This document shows, piece by piece, positions 15,240 to 23,354 of a stretch of 27,213 nucleotides of DNA; the first letter of the stretch is position 1; each line of letters begins with the position of its first letter. The DNA is taken from the NCBI GenBank assembly GCA_964633825.1, contig CAZWHE010000038.1:1-27213 (forward strand), written 5' to 3'. The notes beneath the pieces were generated by a model that worked only from the letters and a program-made list of their open reading frames with translations, was not told where the DNA came from and made no database searches. The position numbers and the translations under genes were made by a program. This DNA comes from CAZWHE01 sp964633825 (GTDB taxonomy: Bacteria; Planctomycetota; B15-G4; CAYZWU01).

Positions 15240-15632
15240 ATGACAGATGACAGAAAAAAGATTCTCATTATGGACGACGATAAGGCGGTCAGGGATGTCA
15301 CCGGCCGCCTTCTGAGTTTTATCGGCTACGATGTCGGTTAGGCTCAGGACAGCGAGGAAGCGTGCGAGCTGTATGGAAAAGCCCACGAGGATGGGCTTCC
15401 TTTTTTTGCCGTCATCATGGGCCTGGACGAGCGTGAAGACATGGACGGTGAAAAAGCGATCAACCGTTTTCGCAATATCGATCCCGAGGTGAAGGCGATC
15501 CTGTCAAGCGGCGATACAGACGATCCCGTCATGTCCGATTACAGGCAATACGGATATTCGGGCGTTGTTTCCAAGCCGTACAGGATGATCGACTTGAGCG
15601 AAGTTCTGCTCCAAGTCGATGAAGAACTATAA
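15240..15632 (+). pseudogene. Receiver-domain protein, broken by in-frame TAG and lacking the phospho-acceptor Asp
   Basis: From ATG 15240 the frame reads a receiver domain (KKILIMDDDKAVRDVTGRLL), but TAG at 15339-15341 stops it after 33 residues. The same frame continues without any shift as AQDSEEACELYGK onward to TAA at 15632 and is clearly the rest of the domain (NIDPEVKAILSSG, DDPVMSD, SKPY). The whole reading aligns with the C-terminal receiver of the kinase just upstream, so it is a tandem paralogue. The position matching the kinase's D620 is glycine (VIMGLDE instead of VIMDLT). Both defects together point to loss of function. TAG ends other genes here (copy A, biotin carrier), so read-through is unlikely. 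Nothing else was seen in the gap 15085-15239. Confidence 0.85.
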
Positions 15633-15637
15633 GATCT

Positions 15638-16147
15638 TCATTCTTCGAGCTTGAGAAGCTTCTTTTTGAGACCGAGCCCTCCGCCGAATCCCACGAGACT
15701 TCCGTCGTGACCGATCACCCTGTGGCAGGGAACCACGACCGGAACAGGATTGGCGTGATTGGCGCCCCCCACAGCCCGGGACGCTCTCGGTTTTCCGATC
15801 CTGGCCGCGATCTCGCCGTAGCTCGCCGTCCGCCCGAAAGGGATCCTTCTCAGAGCCGCCCAAACTTTCTTCTGGAAGGCTGTCCCCCTCAGATCGAGAG
15901 GAAGGTCGAACTTCCTGCACTTTCCCTGAAAATATTCCTTCAACTGTTTTTCAGCCGGGCCGCTGGCGCTTCGGCTCTTTTTCACAACAGCCGAGGGAAT
16001 GTTTTTTTCGAGCCATTCCTTCATCCTTCTCTTTTCACCAGGAAAAGCCAGAAAGAGAAGACCCTTTTCGCTTTTCGCAAGAGTGAAGATTCCCATGGGG
16101 ATTTTTATCTCGGAGAGCGTGATCGTCTCTCCCTTGTCATGTTTCAT
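15638..16147 (-). CDS. ogt: Methylated-DNA-[protein]-cysteine S-methyltransferase
   Basis: This 169-residue suicide repair enzyme removes methyl groups from O6-methylguanine onto its own cysteine. The active site PCHRV is present (C141 in VVVPCHRVIG). The helix-turn-helix and finger residues are seen in FQKKVWAALRRIPFGRTASY (91-110) and in the RASRAVGGANHANP segment, where N130 and R124 are the usual DNA-contact positions. An N-terminal ribonuclease-H-like domain of about 80 residues precedes it, as in Ogt; there is no AraC domain, so it is not Ada. ATG 16147 has AGGAGG upstream and overlaps the stop of the membrane-protein gene by 4 bases (ATGA). The gene converges on the receiver pseudogene with 5 bases between stops. 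Confidence 0.95.
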   Translation of the reverse strand: MKHDKGETITLSEIKIPMGIFTLAKSEKGLLFLAFPGEKRRMKEWLEKNIPSAVVKKSRSASGPAEKQLKEYFQGKCRKFDLPLDLRGTAFQKKVWAALRRIPFGRTASYGEIAARIGKPRASRAVGGANHANPVPVVVPCHRVIGHDGSLVGFGGGLGLKKKLLKLEE

Positions 16148-16833
16148 GCAGATTCCTCCTTTCCGGCCGCTTTGATCAGATCGTCGTAGGCAGCGGCGAT
16201 GGACACGCCCAGCCAGGGACTGATGACGAGAAGATTCAGAATATAGGGAAGGAAACCGGCGGCCACGAGCTCGGGATCGCTCTCGAATCCCCGGCCGCCG
16301 AGTCCGACATAAAAAGGAACGCTCAAAAAACTCAGGACAACGATCAAGAGCGCCATGCAGAAGATCTTGCCAACGTGCCCTTCCGTGATCCGTCCGCTGA
16401 TCCTGAGGGCATCCTGCGGAGGCACACCCTTTTCCATGACGGGAAAAAGACTCAGGCCGAACTTGCAGCTCCAGTAGATTCCGGGAATGATGAACAGAAA
16501 CAACCCGAAGAGAACGATGAAAAACAGGGAAACCCATGTGAGGAAGACCGTTCCGAAACGGGCGAAACCGGTCAGAACGTCGGTCACCCACGTCTCTTCC
16601 CCCCTGATGTGCTTGAGACAGAGAAAGCACCACCCCGCATAGAATGCGGGTCCGACAACGAGCGAGGCGATGAGACCGGCCGAGGTGTCGAAAACCGCAT
16701 CGATGCTGCTCGTGGCCACGGCGAATGCGGTGAGGACCAGGGTCCCTCCGATCAGGGGAACGGGGTCTCTCTTGTAGGAGGCCCATCCCCGGGACAGCCA
16801 GCCGCGGATCGTCAGCAAAGGTTCCTCGGTCAT
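16144..16833 (-). CDS. Multi-pass membrane protein, DUF975-like
   Basis: This 229-residue integral membrane protein has about five hydrophobic segments: around PLIGGTLVLTAFAVATSS, LIASLVVGPAFYAGWCFLCL, TVFLTWVSLFFIVLFGLFLF, IFCMALLIVVLSFLSVPFYV and LPYILNLLVISPWLGVSIAA. The amphipathic N-terminus (LLTIRGWLSRGWASYKRDPV) and the GIYWSCKFGLSLFPVM stretch after the third segment recall DUF975/YciC-like proteins, but I cannot name the family firmly. ATG 16833 is preceded by AAGG; an in-frame GTG 24 bases earlier has no ribosome site. It is translationally coupled to ogt, yet no functional link is evident. Confidence 0.8.
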   Translation of the reverse strand: MTEEPLLTIRGWLSRGWASYKRDPVPLIGGTLVLTAFAVATSSIDAVFDTSAGLIASLVVGPAFYAGWCFLCLKHIRGEETWVTDVLTGFARFGTVFLTWVSLFFIVLFGLFLFIIPGIYWSCKFGLSLFPVMEKGVPPQDALRISGRITEGHVGKIFCMALLIVVLSFLSVPFYVGLGGRGFESDPELVAAGFLPYILNLLVISPWLGVSIAAAYDDLIKAAGKEESA

Positions 16834-17039
16834 ATCCTTCTCTTTGGTTTTGTGCACAAATGTCGAACAAGGCCAACCGGCTTTTATAGCATGGCAGCGG
16901 GTTCCGCGTCCATCGGCATGCGGCCGCGAGGCGTTCGTTCCGGTCGAATGTGGAAGGTTCGTTTTTTTTCAAGACCACTTTCGGGGAGCCGCGGGATTAT
17001 CAGGGTAAAAACACGGACCGCTAGGTCAAAGGAGGTACA

Positions 17040-19679
17040 ATGAATACCATGAATCCCGAAGAGCTCCTCTCCCACGCCGATTTCATACGCTTCTTGGCGC
17101 GCCGCCTCGTGCTCGACGAAAACCGCGCCGCCGACATCGCCCAGGAGACCTGCGTGGCCGCGCTCGAGCACCCGCCCTGCCGGGATCGGCCCCTGCGCGC
17201 CTGGCTCGCACGGGTGGCCAGTAACTTTTCGCGCAAAGAGTACCGGAGCGACAGCCGCCGCCGGGCGCGCGAGCAGGCCGCGTCGGCCGAGACCCGGAGC
17301 GCTGCGCCGTCAGCCGCCGAGATCGCCGTGCGCGAGGAGGTTCGGCGCCGCGTTGTCGACGCCGTGCAGGCTCTTGACGAGCCCTGGCGTTCGACGATTC
17401 TGCTTCGCTACTATGAAAATCTCCCCCACAAGCAGGTCGCCCGACGCCTCGGCGTTCCCCTGGAAACGATGCGCACGCGGCTGAAAAAAGGGCTCGCCCT
17501 GCTGCGCGCGCGGCTCGACAAGATGCACGACGGAGGGAGGCGGGAATGGCAGCTCGCCCTGGCGCCCCTTGCCGGGATCGACGCGGCGGTGCCTTCGGTC
17601 GCCGCCTCCGCGGGAGCGGCCGCCTCTGCGGGATCCGCCGTTTCCACGGGATCCGCCGTTTCCACGGGATCCGCCGTTTCCACGGGATCCGCCGCCTCTC
17701 TCTTCGGAACGATCGGCGTGACCGCGAAAGTCATTGCCGCCGCCGCCTTGATCATGGGATCGATGCTGACCGCCGTCTTTTTCCTTTCCAATGACCCGGC
17801 TCCCGAGATCGCCGGAGCGGGCGGGGCGGAAACGGCCCCCGCCGACGAGACGGAACGCCTTCCAGCAGGCGGCGCCGAGCCGAACGTCCTCGCCCGCATC
17901 GCCGAAGACGAGCCGGCAGCGAGACAAGCCCTTCCACCTGCTCCGACCGAGGTGATCTGGCGCGGAAGGCTGATCGAGTACAACGGCCTGCCCAAGAAAG
18001 GCGTGGTCATCGAGCCCCGCCCGGTCGGCGCCCGGCCCGCCGGCAAGACCGCAGTGGAAAGCGGCGACGAAGGGGCCTTCGAGATCGCGGGCCTCGTTCC
18101 GGGGGAATACACCCTCTATCTCAGCTTCACGTCCTCCATGGGCCGGCGCGACTGGATCGAATGGGGCAACGTCGTCTTCGATGAGCCGGGAACGATCGAA
18201 AAGGACATCCTCGTGGCAGAAGGCCGGGGCGCGATCGTAGCCGGCGTGGTGATCGACGAAGCCACGGGAGAGCCTCTCCGGCGCCCGCCGAGGCCGCCCG
18301 ACGGGCTGATCGACTTCTACATCGGGCTCCACAACGAGACGATACAGGGTAACGTGCCCATGGTCGAAGTGGACCGCGAGACCGGAACCTTCTGCCTGAT
18401 GAACATGTCGTCCTCCCTCTTCAACCTCTTTCTCATCGGGCCGGGCCTTCACAGAAAGGTTCTTGTCTCCTACGTCGATACGAGGGAGAGGAAGGTGATC
18501 GACGACCTGAGGCTGACCGTTCCACCCCTGGGAGACCTCCGGATCAAGCTTTCCGGTTTCAGCCAAGCGGAGATGAAGGACCTCGAGGCTGATTTCGAGG
18601 TGGAATGGGGAAACATTCCCAACTCGATCCCCTTGTTCCACAGCGAAGAACATACTTTTGCCATGCCCGAGGGAAAGGGGCGCGCTCTGTTCAGTCAAAA
18701 AACACTGGGGAAAGTCGTGCGCTCATTCGCAATCAAGCGGGGAGAGTCTTTCGAGATCACCCTCACACCGAGCGACTTCGCGTCCAACGAGACCGGACCG
18801 GCCGACGTGACGGTCATTCTGAAAAAGGCCGATGGAACGCCCCGGGCCGATAGGACAGTCGGTTTCCAGAAGAAGCTGCTCTACCTTCCCAATCTGGGCC
18901 GCTCGAAGCTGGTCGGCGTGACCGATTCCGAGGGCGTTCTCGAGATCTATGGAATCGAGCCCGGAATCTGGTCGGCATGGTGCCTGCTTACCGATCCAAA
19001 GGTTATGACGACCCTCCAAAAAACCAAAAACATGCTCGGCCTGGACGGAACACTCGATATGGTCACGTTCCACGGAATCGAGATCCCGCGCTCTCCCGGA
19101 CCCGACTTCACGATCGACCTGGTCCTTCCCGACGGCAAGATCCGCGGCGTTCTCTACGACAAGAGGACGGGTCTCCCCATCGAGGAAGAAAAGATCCTGC
19201 TGCGGTGGGCCATGGTCAATGACCCGGGCCAGGGGTTCAGAAACCACGGGGTTTCCCTGGCCCGCAGCCAAAACCGGTTCGAGCTGAAGGGGATCAAGGC
19301 GGGCCGATATCAGCTCGGCGTGGCTCTCTTCGGGTACAAGCACTACGTGTCCGACATTTTTACCTTCAAAGAGGGAGAGGTTCTCGACAGGGGCCGGATC
19401 ATGCTCGAGCCCGTGGGAACGGCCGAGATCGAGGTCGTCGATCCCATGGGGAATCCTCTTAAATTCTGGGCCGACTGGGAAGGCAAGAAAGGATCGATTT
19501 CCATCTATGGCCTCGATTCCATGCCCCTCTCCAAGGGGAAGAGGCTCTTCGGCGACCTTCCCCCGGGTCCCCTTGCGATCGAAGTGAGCGCGCGGGGTTT
19601 CGCGCCCAAGACGATCACCCTCGAGATCGACATCGCCCGGCGCGCCACGGCCCGGGTCGTGCTCGATCCATTGGAGTGA
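17040..19679 (+). CDS. ECF sigma factor fused to membrane segment and carboxypeptidase-regulatory-like repeats
   Basis: This 879-residue protein begins as an ECF sigma-70 factor. Region 2 is about 8-75 (DFIRFLARRLVLDENRAADI, then WLARVASNFSRKEYRSDSRR). Region 4 is about 103-160 (ALDEPWRSTILLRYYENLPH, then KQVARRLGVPLETMRTRLKK). An Ala/Ser/Gly/Thr linker (182-222) contains three exact GSAVST repeats. A single membrane segment follows (about 228-249). The remaining roughly 600 residues would lie outside the cytoplasm and hold several beta-sandwich units of the carboxypeptidase-regulatory type, each marked by a D/GxxGxFE-I-GLxPGxYxL pattern (for example GAFEIAGLVPGEYTLYLS). No separate anti-sigma gene is adjacent. 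The likely design is a membrane-tethered sigma factor that senses an external signal through its own C-terminus. ATG 17040 has AAAGGAGGT upstream. Confidence 0.9.
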   Translation: MNTMNPEELLSHADFIRFLARRLVLDENRAADIAQETCVAALEHPPCRDRPLRAWLARVASNFSRKEYRSDSRRRAREQAASAETRSAAPSAAEIAVREEVRRRVVDAVQALDEPWRSTILLRYYENLPHKQVARRLGVPLETMRTRLKKGLALLRARLDKMHDGGRREWQLALAPLAGIDAAVPSVAASAGAAASAGSAVSTGSAVSTGSAVSTGSAASLFGTIGVTAKVIAAAALIMGSMLTAVFFLSNDPAPEIAGAGGAETAPADETERLPAGGAEPNVLARIAEDEPAARQALPPAPTEVIWRGRLIEYNGLPKKGVVIEPRPVGARPAGKTAVESGDEGAFEIAGLVPGEYTLYLSFTSSMGRRDWIEWGNVVFDEPGTIEKDILVAEGRGAIVAGVVIDEATGEPLRRPPRPPDGLIDFYIGLHNETIQGNVPMVEVDRETGTFCLMNMSSSLFNLFLIGPGLHRKVLVSYVDTRERKVIDDLRLTVPPLGDLRIKLSGFSQAEMKDLEADFEVEWGNIPNSIPLFHSEEHTFAMPEGKGRALFSQKTLGKVVRSFAIKRGESFEITLTPSDFASNETGPADVTVILKKADGTPRADRTVGFQKKLLYLPNLGRSKLVGVTDSEGVLEIYGIEPGIWSAWCLLTDPKVMTTLQKTKNMLGLDGTLDMVTFHGIEIPRSPGPDFTIDLVLPDGKIRGVLYDKRTGLPIEEEKILLRWAMVNDPGQGFRNHGVSLARSQNRFELKGIKAGRYQLGVALFGYKHYVSDIFTFKEGEVLDRGRIMLEPVGTAEIEVVDPMGNPLKFWADWEGKKGSISIYGLDSMPLSKGKRLFGDLPPGPLAIEVSARGFAPKTITLEIDIARRATARVVLDPLE
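17631..17694 (+). repeat. 18-bp tandem repeat in the sigma-fusion linker
   Basis: GGATCCGCCGTTTCCACG occurs three times exactly (17631-17648, 17649-17666, 17667-17684), followed by a partial fourth unit (17685-17694). A degenerate unit precedes it (17613-17630). Each unit encodes GSAVST, so unit number can change without a frameshift and would alter linker length between the DNA-binding part and the membrane segment. Confidence 0.95.
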
Positions 19680-19707
19680 CCAAAACCCACCGAATATGGA
19701 ACCGGGC

Positions 19708-21969
19708 TTACAGCATGGAGAGGGGATCCACGTCGATCTGCATGCGGGCGCTTTCCGGGCCCTTCCCGCGCGGGAGGGCCCTCAAGGCCTTACCAGCGGT
19801 CCGGATCGCGTCGCGGGTCCTGGCCTTCACCATGAGGTGCCAGCGAAAACGGCCGCTGATCCTGGGGAGGGGCGCCCGCACGGGACCGAGGACGATCGTG
19901 CCCGCTGGGAGCCCGGCCCTGCCGAGAGCATCCGCCGCGGCGCGGGCCATTCGCGAGGCGTCCGACTCTGCCTCGGCGGAAAAGACGGTGCGCAGAAGGG
20001 AGCCGTAGGGCGGGTAACCGAGCTCGCGCCGCGACTCGAGCTCGCGGCTCGCGAACTCTTCGTACCGGCTCCCCACGGCGAGCTCGACGGCATAGTGCTC
20101 GGGATTGTAAGTCTGGACGATGACGCGTCCCCCCTTTTCGCTCCGGCCGGCCCGGCCCGCCACCTGGGCGATGAGCTGGTAGGTCCGCTCGGCGGAACGA
20201 AAATCGGGAAGAAGAAGCGCCGTGTCCGCCGAGATCACACCGACGAGCGTGACGTTGGGGAAATCGAGCCCCTTTGCGATCATCTGCGTTCCGATCAGCA
20301 CATCGACCTCGCCCTTCCGGAACTTCTCGAGCGCCTTCCCGTGAGAATCGCGCGCGCCCATCGTGTCCGAGTCCATTCTGAGGACCGAAGCGCTCGGGAA
20401 GGCGCGCGACACCTCCCCTTCGATGCGCTCCGTGCCGGAACCGATGTACCTGAGATTCATCGCGCTGCAGCCGGGGCACCGATCGGGCGGAAGCTCTTCG
20501 TGACCGCAGTAATGGCAGATGACGCGGTTGGACGCGTGGTGGTAGGTCAGGGCGATATCGCACTGTTGGCATCGCACGGGCGAGCCGCAGTCCGCGCAGA
20601 GAATGGCCGTGTGGTATCCCCTCCGGTTGAGAAAGAGGATCGCCTGGTGGCGGCGGCCGAGAGTTTCCGAAAGCGCCAGCCGGAGGCGTTCGGAGAGAAA
20701 GCCCTTTCCGCGCGGCCCCTGAAGCCCCATGTGAACCACGGTCACATCGGGAAAGCGCCCTCCCCCCACGCGCTTCGTGAGCGTCAGGAGGCTCATCCTT
20801 CCCTCACGCACGGCGCGGCAGGCTTCGAGCGACGGGGTGGCCGAGCCGAGGATTACGCACGCCCCCTCGAGCTCGCCCCGCTTGAGCGCCGCGGCCCGCG
20901 CATGGTAGCGCGGCGTGTTCTGCTGCTTGAAGCTCGTCTCGTGCTCTTCGTCGAGCACGATGACACCGAGCCGGGGCAGGGGGGCGAAGAGACCGGACCG
21001 CGCCCCCACGACCACATCGGCCTCCCCCCGGCGGATCGCTCGCCACTGGCTGTACCTCTCGGCTTCGGTCAGACCGGAATGGAGCACGGCCACGCGCTCG
21101 AACCGTCTTTTGAAGCGTGCGACCGTCTGGGGGGTCAGCGAGATCTCGGGAACGAGCACGATCGCCTGCTTTCCGCGCGCCACCACCTCGCTGATGACGC
21201 GGAGGTAGATCTCGGTCTTGCCGCTCCCGGTGACGCCGAAAAGGAGGAAGTCTTCCCGCTCCCCTTCTTCCAGGCTTTTCACAACCGTGTCAAGCGCGAG
21301 CGACTGTTCGTCCGTGAGGGTAATGGGTCCCTTGTCCGGTTCGACAAGTCCCGTAATGGGCCGTTGTTCCTGCTCCACCCACTCGATTCCGGCCAACCGA
21401 TGCTTCACCAGCGTATCGACCGGAGAACGGGACACATTGGCGCGGCGGCAGAGGGTATTCATATCGAGGCTTCCCCCCGCCTCGGACAGGATGCGCAGGC
21501 ACCGCGACTGCCCGGGCCGTTTCTCGAGGAGCTCTTCCGCTAAACGGGACGCCTCTTCCGGCCGGACAGAGAGCCTGACGAAGGGCACTTTCCGGAACCT
21601 CCCCCCGCGGCGCGCGGCCGCCGGAAGGGCGGACGCGATCGCTTCCCACCAGCCGCACTGGTAGTGCAATGCGATCCAGCGCGTCAGCTCGAGGAGAGCC
21701 CGGGAAAGGAGCGGCTCCCTGTCCACGACCTCGAGGATCTCCTTCGGGTCCTGCACGGCCGATCGGTCGGCCAGGGCCGTGCAGGTGGCCGTGATCTTTC
21801 TCCCCCCGAACCGGACGAGAACACGGACGCCGGGAATGACCTTTCCGGCCAGGGATGAGGGGACACGGTAGTCGAATATCCCGTCAACGGGAAGGTGAAC
21901 GACGACGCGGGCGATGGAGGCTCGCTTTGATGACTGCTCTTTCTCGAAAAGAAAAGCCTGCCGCGCCAT
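19708..21969 (-). CDS. priA: Primosomal protein N' (replication restart helicase PriA)
   Basis: This 753-residue helicase restarts stalled replication forks by remodelling them and loading the primosome. The N-terminal DNA-binding region includes VHLPVDGIFDYRVP (24-37). Helicase motifs: Walker A GVTGSGKTE (245-253), DEEHETSFKQ (340-349), GSATPS (375-380), GTQMIAKGLDFPNVTLVGV (560-578) and QVAGRAGR (602-609). Between the helicase halves are eight zinc cysteines in four CX2C pairs (C458/461, C467/470, C485/488, C498/501). ATG 21969 has GGAGGG 11 bases upstream and begins the homologous region; an in-frame upstream extension to 22080 lacks conservation. The gene converges with the sigma fusion (28-base gap) and diverges from 22217. 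Confidence 0.96.
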   Translation of the reverse strand: MARQAFLFEKEQSSKRASIARVVVHLPVDGIFDYRVPSSLAGKVIPGVRVLVRFGGRKITATCTALADRSAVQDPKEILEVVDREPLLSRALLELTRWIALHYQCGWWEAIASALPAAARRGGRFRKVPFVRLSVRPEEASRLAEELLEKRPGQSRCLRILSEAGGSLDMNTLCRRANVSRSPVDTLVKHRLAGIEWVEQEQRPITGLVEPDKGPITLTDEQSLALDTVVKSLEEGEREDFLLFGVTGSGKTEIYLRVISEVVARGKQAIVLVPEISLTPQTVARFKRRFERVAVLHSGLTEAERYSQWRAIRRGEADVVVGARSGLFAPLPRLGVIVLDEEHETSFKQQNTPRYHARAAALKRGELEGACVILGSATPSLEACRAVREGRMSLLTLTKRVGGGRFPDVTVVHMGLQGPRGKGFLSERLRLALSETLGRRHQAILFLNRRGYHTAILCADCGSPVRCQQCDIALTYHHASNRVICHYCGHEELPPDRCPGCSAMNLRYIGSGTERIEGEVSRAFPSASVLRMDSDTMGARDSHGKALEKFRKGEVDVLIGTQMIAKGLDFPNVTLVGVISADTALLLPDFRSAERTYQLIAQVAGRAGRSEKGGRVIVQTYNPEHYAVELAVGSRYEEFASRELESRRELGYPPYGSLLRTVFSAEAESDASRMARAAADALGRAGLPAGTIVLGPVRAPLPRISGRFRWHLMVKARTRDAIRTAGKALRALPRGKGPESARMQIDVDPLSML

Positions 21970-22216
21970 GTCGAATCGAGCCCTCCAGGTAGGTGAGACG
22001 GGAATGAACGATTGAAGGTACACAAAAAAGAGGTGATGCGCAACCGGGACGACCTTTATCGAGGCCTTCGGCTGGGACAAATCGCGGCGACTTGAACCAG
22101 TCCGGCCGCAGGGCCCTGACTAAAAAAACCTCCAATTCCCCCTCCTTCCTGAGCCCCTTCCGCACATTCGTGCACTTATTACATTAGAGAACAACGATTT
22201 GATCGGAGGATTTATC

Positions 22217-23287
22217 ATGAAGAGTTTCGGAACGGCTTTCCTGCTGGTTCTTCTACTCACGTCCGCCTCGCCGGCGCAGGGTCTGGTTGACGCGGACATG
22301 GTTGCGGCGACCAGAAGCAAAACAATCATCCTTGGCGACGGATCGGGTCTGTCCAACCCGATCTGGGACAACACGTCAAGCTTGTGGGGCTATTGGGGTC
22401 ATGTGGAAACCGGATATATCAACCTCGACTGGGGGTGGCTTCCAACCGGACATCACCCCTTCCTGGAGCAAGTGATCGACGGCTTTGCCTTCTGCCTGGG
22501 AAGCAACAACGTGGATCCCGCCGGTGAAACCTTTTCCGTCACGTATTTCGACCAGTGCACGGGCTGGGGGTCTACAGGCGTCCAGCAGGCGGGTTTCCTT
22601 TTTACAGGCCTGCCGAACGGCTACGGCCTCCCCGCCCTCTCTCCCGGTTACGGCTGGATCTGGATCATCACCGTTGATCTCGCCGGCTCGGGTTATGAAT
22701 TTCCGCTGGACCCGGAATTCGGCCAGGGTCTTTCCCGCTGGAGCACGCCGACGATGGGCTTTACCGGGCTCGGCATTGCCGGTCCCGAGCTCGGAAGCGA
22801 AAACGCCTTCGATATTTACTATCCCAATTCCGTCTACAACGGAACCTGGTTCTTCGGAAGCACGAACTGGGCGGCCTGGCCCGAAACCCTTTACGGTCCG
22901 GGAGAAGCTCCGGCCGCGGGAATGACTTATTACGGCGAAGGCTGCCTCGGCAACGAAATCGGCCTTTACACAATCGGCGACTGGACCATGACGGTTCATT
23001 TCATGCTGACCAAGCACGGCTGGGACAAGCCCGGTTATCTCCTCGCCTCCCGAACGTGGATGCTGCCGCCTATCTACTACCCCGACCCCTGGGACGTGAC
23101 CCGGCTGATCGGCCCCCTGGCGGGCGGCTCCCCCTGGCTGATGGCCGATGACGCTGTCGGCGACTTCTGCCGGTACTTTCTCACTGTTCCGTCCCAGTAC
23201 CACACCACCGCCATCTACTTTCAAGGCATCGTGACTGATATGAATCCTCCCGTGCCCTGTGAAATGTCGAACGCCGTGCACAGTTGA
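22217..23287 (+). CDS. Secreted protein of unnamed paralogous family (copy C)
   Basis: This third, more diverged member of the A/B family is on the opposite strand and about 17 kb away. It has 356 residues with signal peptide MKSFGTAFLLVLLLTSASPA (cleavage near AQ-G). Shared landmarks are SNPIWDN, GYINLDW, QVIDGFAF, CTGWGSTGVQQAGFLFTGLP, PEFGQGLSRWSTPTMG, ENAFDIYYPNSVYNGTWFFG, GDWTMTVHFMLTKHGW, GGSPWLMADDAVGDFCRYFL and FQGIVTDMNP. ATG 22217 has GGAGGA 6 bases upstream. It does not carry the leader common to A and B. It stands alone, ended by the hairpin at 23299-23330. The function is unknown. Confidence 0.86.
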   Translation: MKSFGTAFLLVLLLTSASPAQGLVDADMVAATRSKTIILGDGSGLSNPIWDNTSSLWGYWGHVETGYINLDWGWLPTGHHPFLEQVIDGFAFCLGSNNVDPAGETFSVTYFDQCTGWGSTGVQQAGFLFTGLPNGYGLPALSPGYGWIWIITVDLAGSGYEFPLDPEFGQGLSRWSTPTMGFTGLGIAGPELGSENAFDIYYPNSVYNGTWFFGSTNWAAWPETLYGPGEAPAAGMTYYGEGCLGNEIGLYTIGDWTMTVHFMLTKHGWDKPGYLLASRTWMLPPIYYPDPWDVTRLIGPLAGGSPWLMADDAVGDFCRYFLTVPSQYHTTAIYFQGIVTDMNPPVPCEMSNAVHS

Positions 23288-23298
23288 CCGGACCAATG

Positions 23299-23330
23299 AA
23301 TAAGGACAGGACGAATGTCCTGTCCTTATT
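23299..23330. terminator. Bidirectional intrinsic terminator
   Basis: AATAAGGACAGGAC (23299-23312) and GTCCTGTCCTTATT (23317-23330) form a perfect 14-bp stem with a GAAT loop. The A-rich 5' side and T-rich 3' side give U-tracts in both directions. It sits between the converging genes 22217-23287 and 23355-24662 and can serve both. Confidence 0.9.
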
Positions 23331-23354
23331 TGCATCTTCGCGATGTACGTCCGG

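Noticed and set aside
15339..15341. TAG in the receiver gene as a recoded (for example pyrrolysine) codon
   Set aside because: TAG is an ordinary stop for other genes here, the receiver family has no such residue there, and the same protein has also lost its phospho-acceptor aspartate.
19696..21543. Long plus-strand frame (615 codons) opposite priA
   Set aside because: Antisense to a gene with complete helicase and zinc motifs; composition is typical of a shadow frame.
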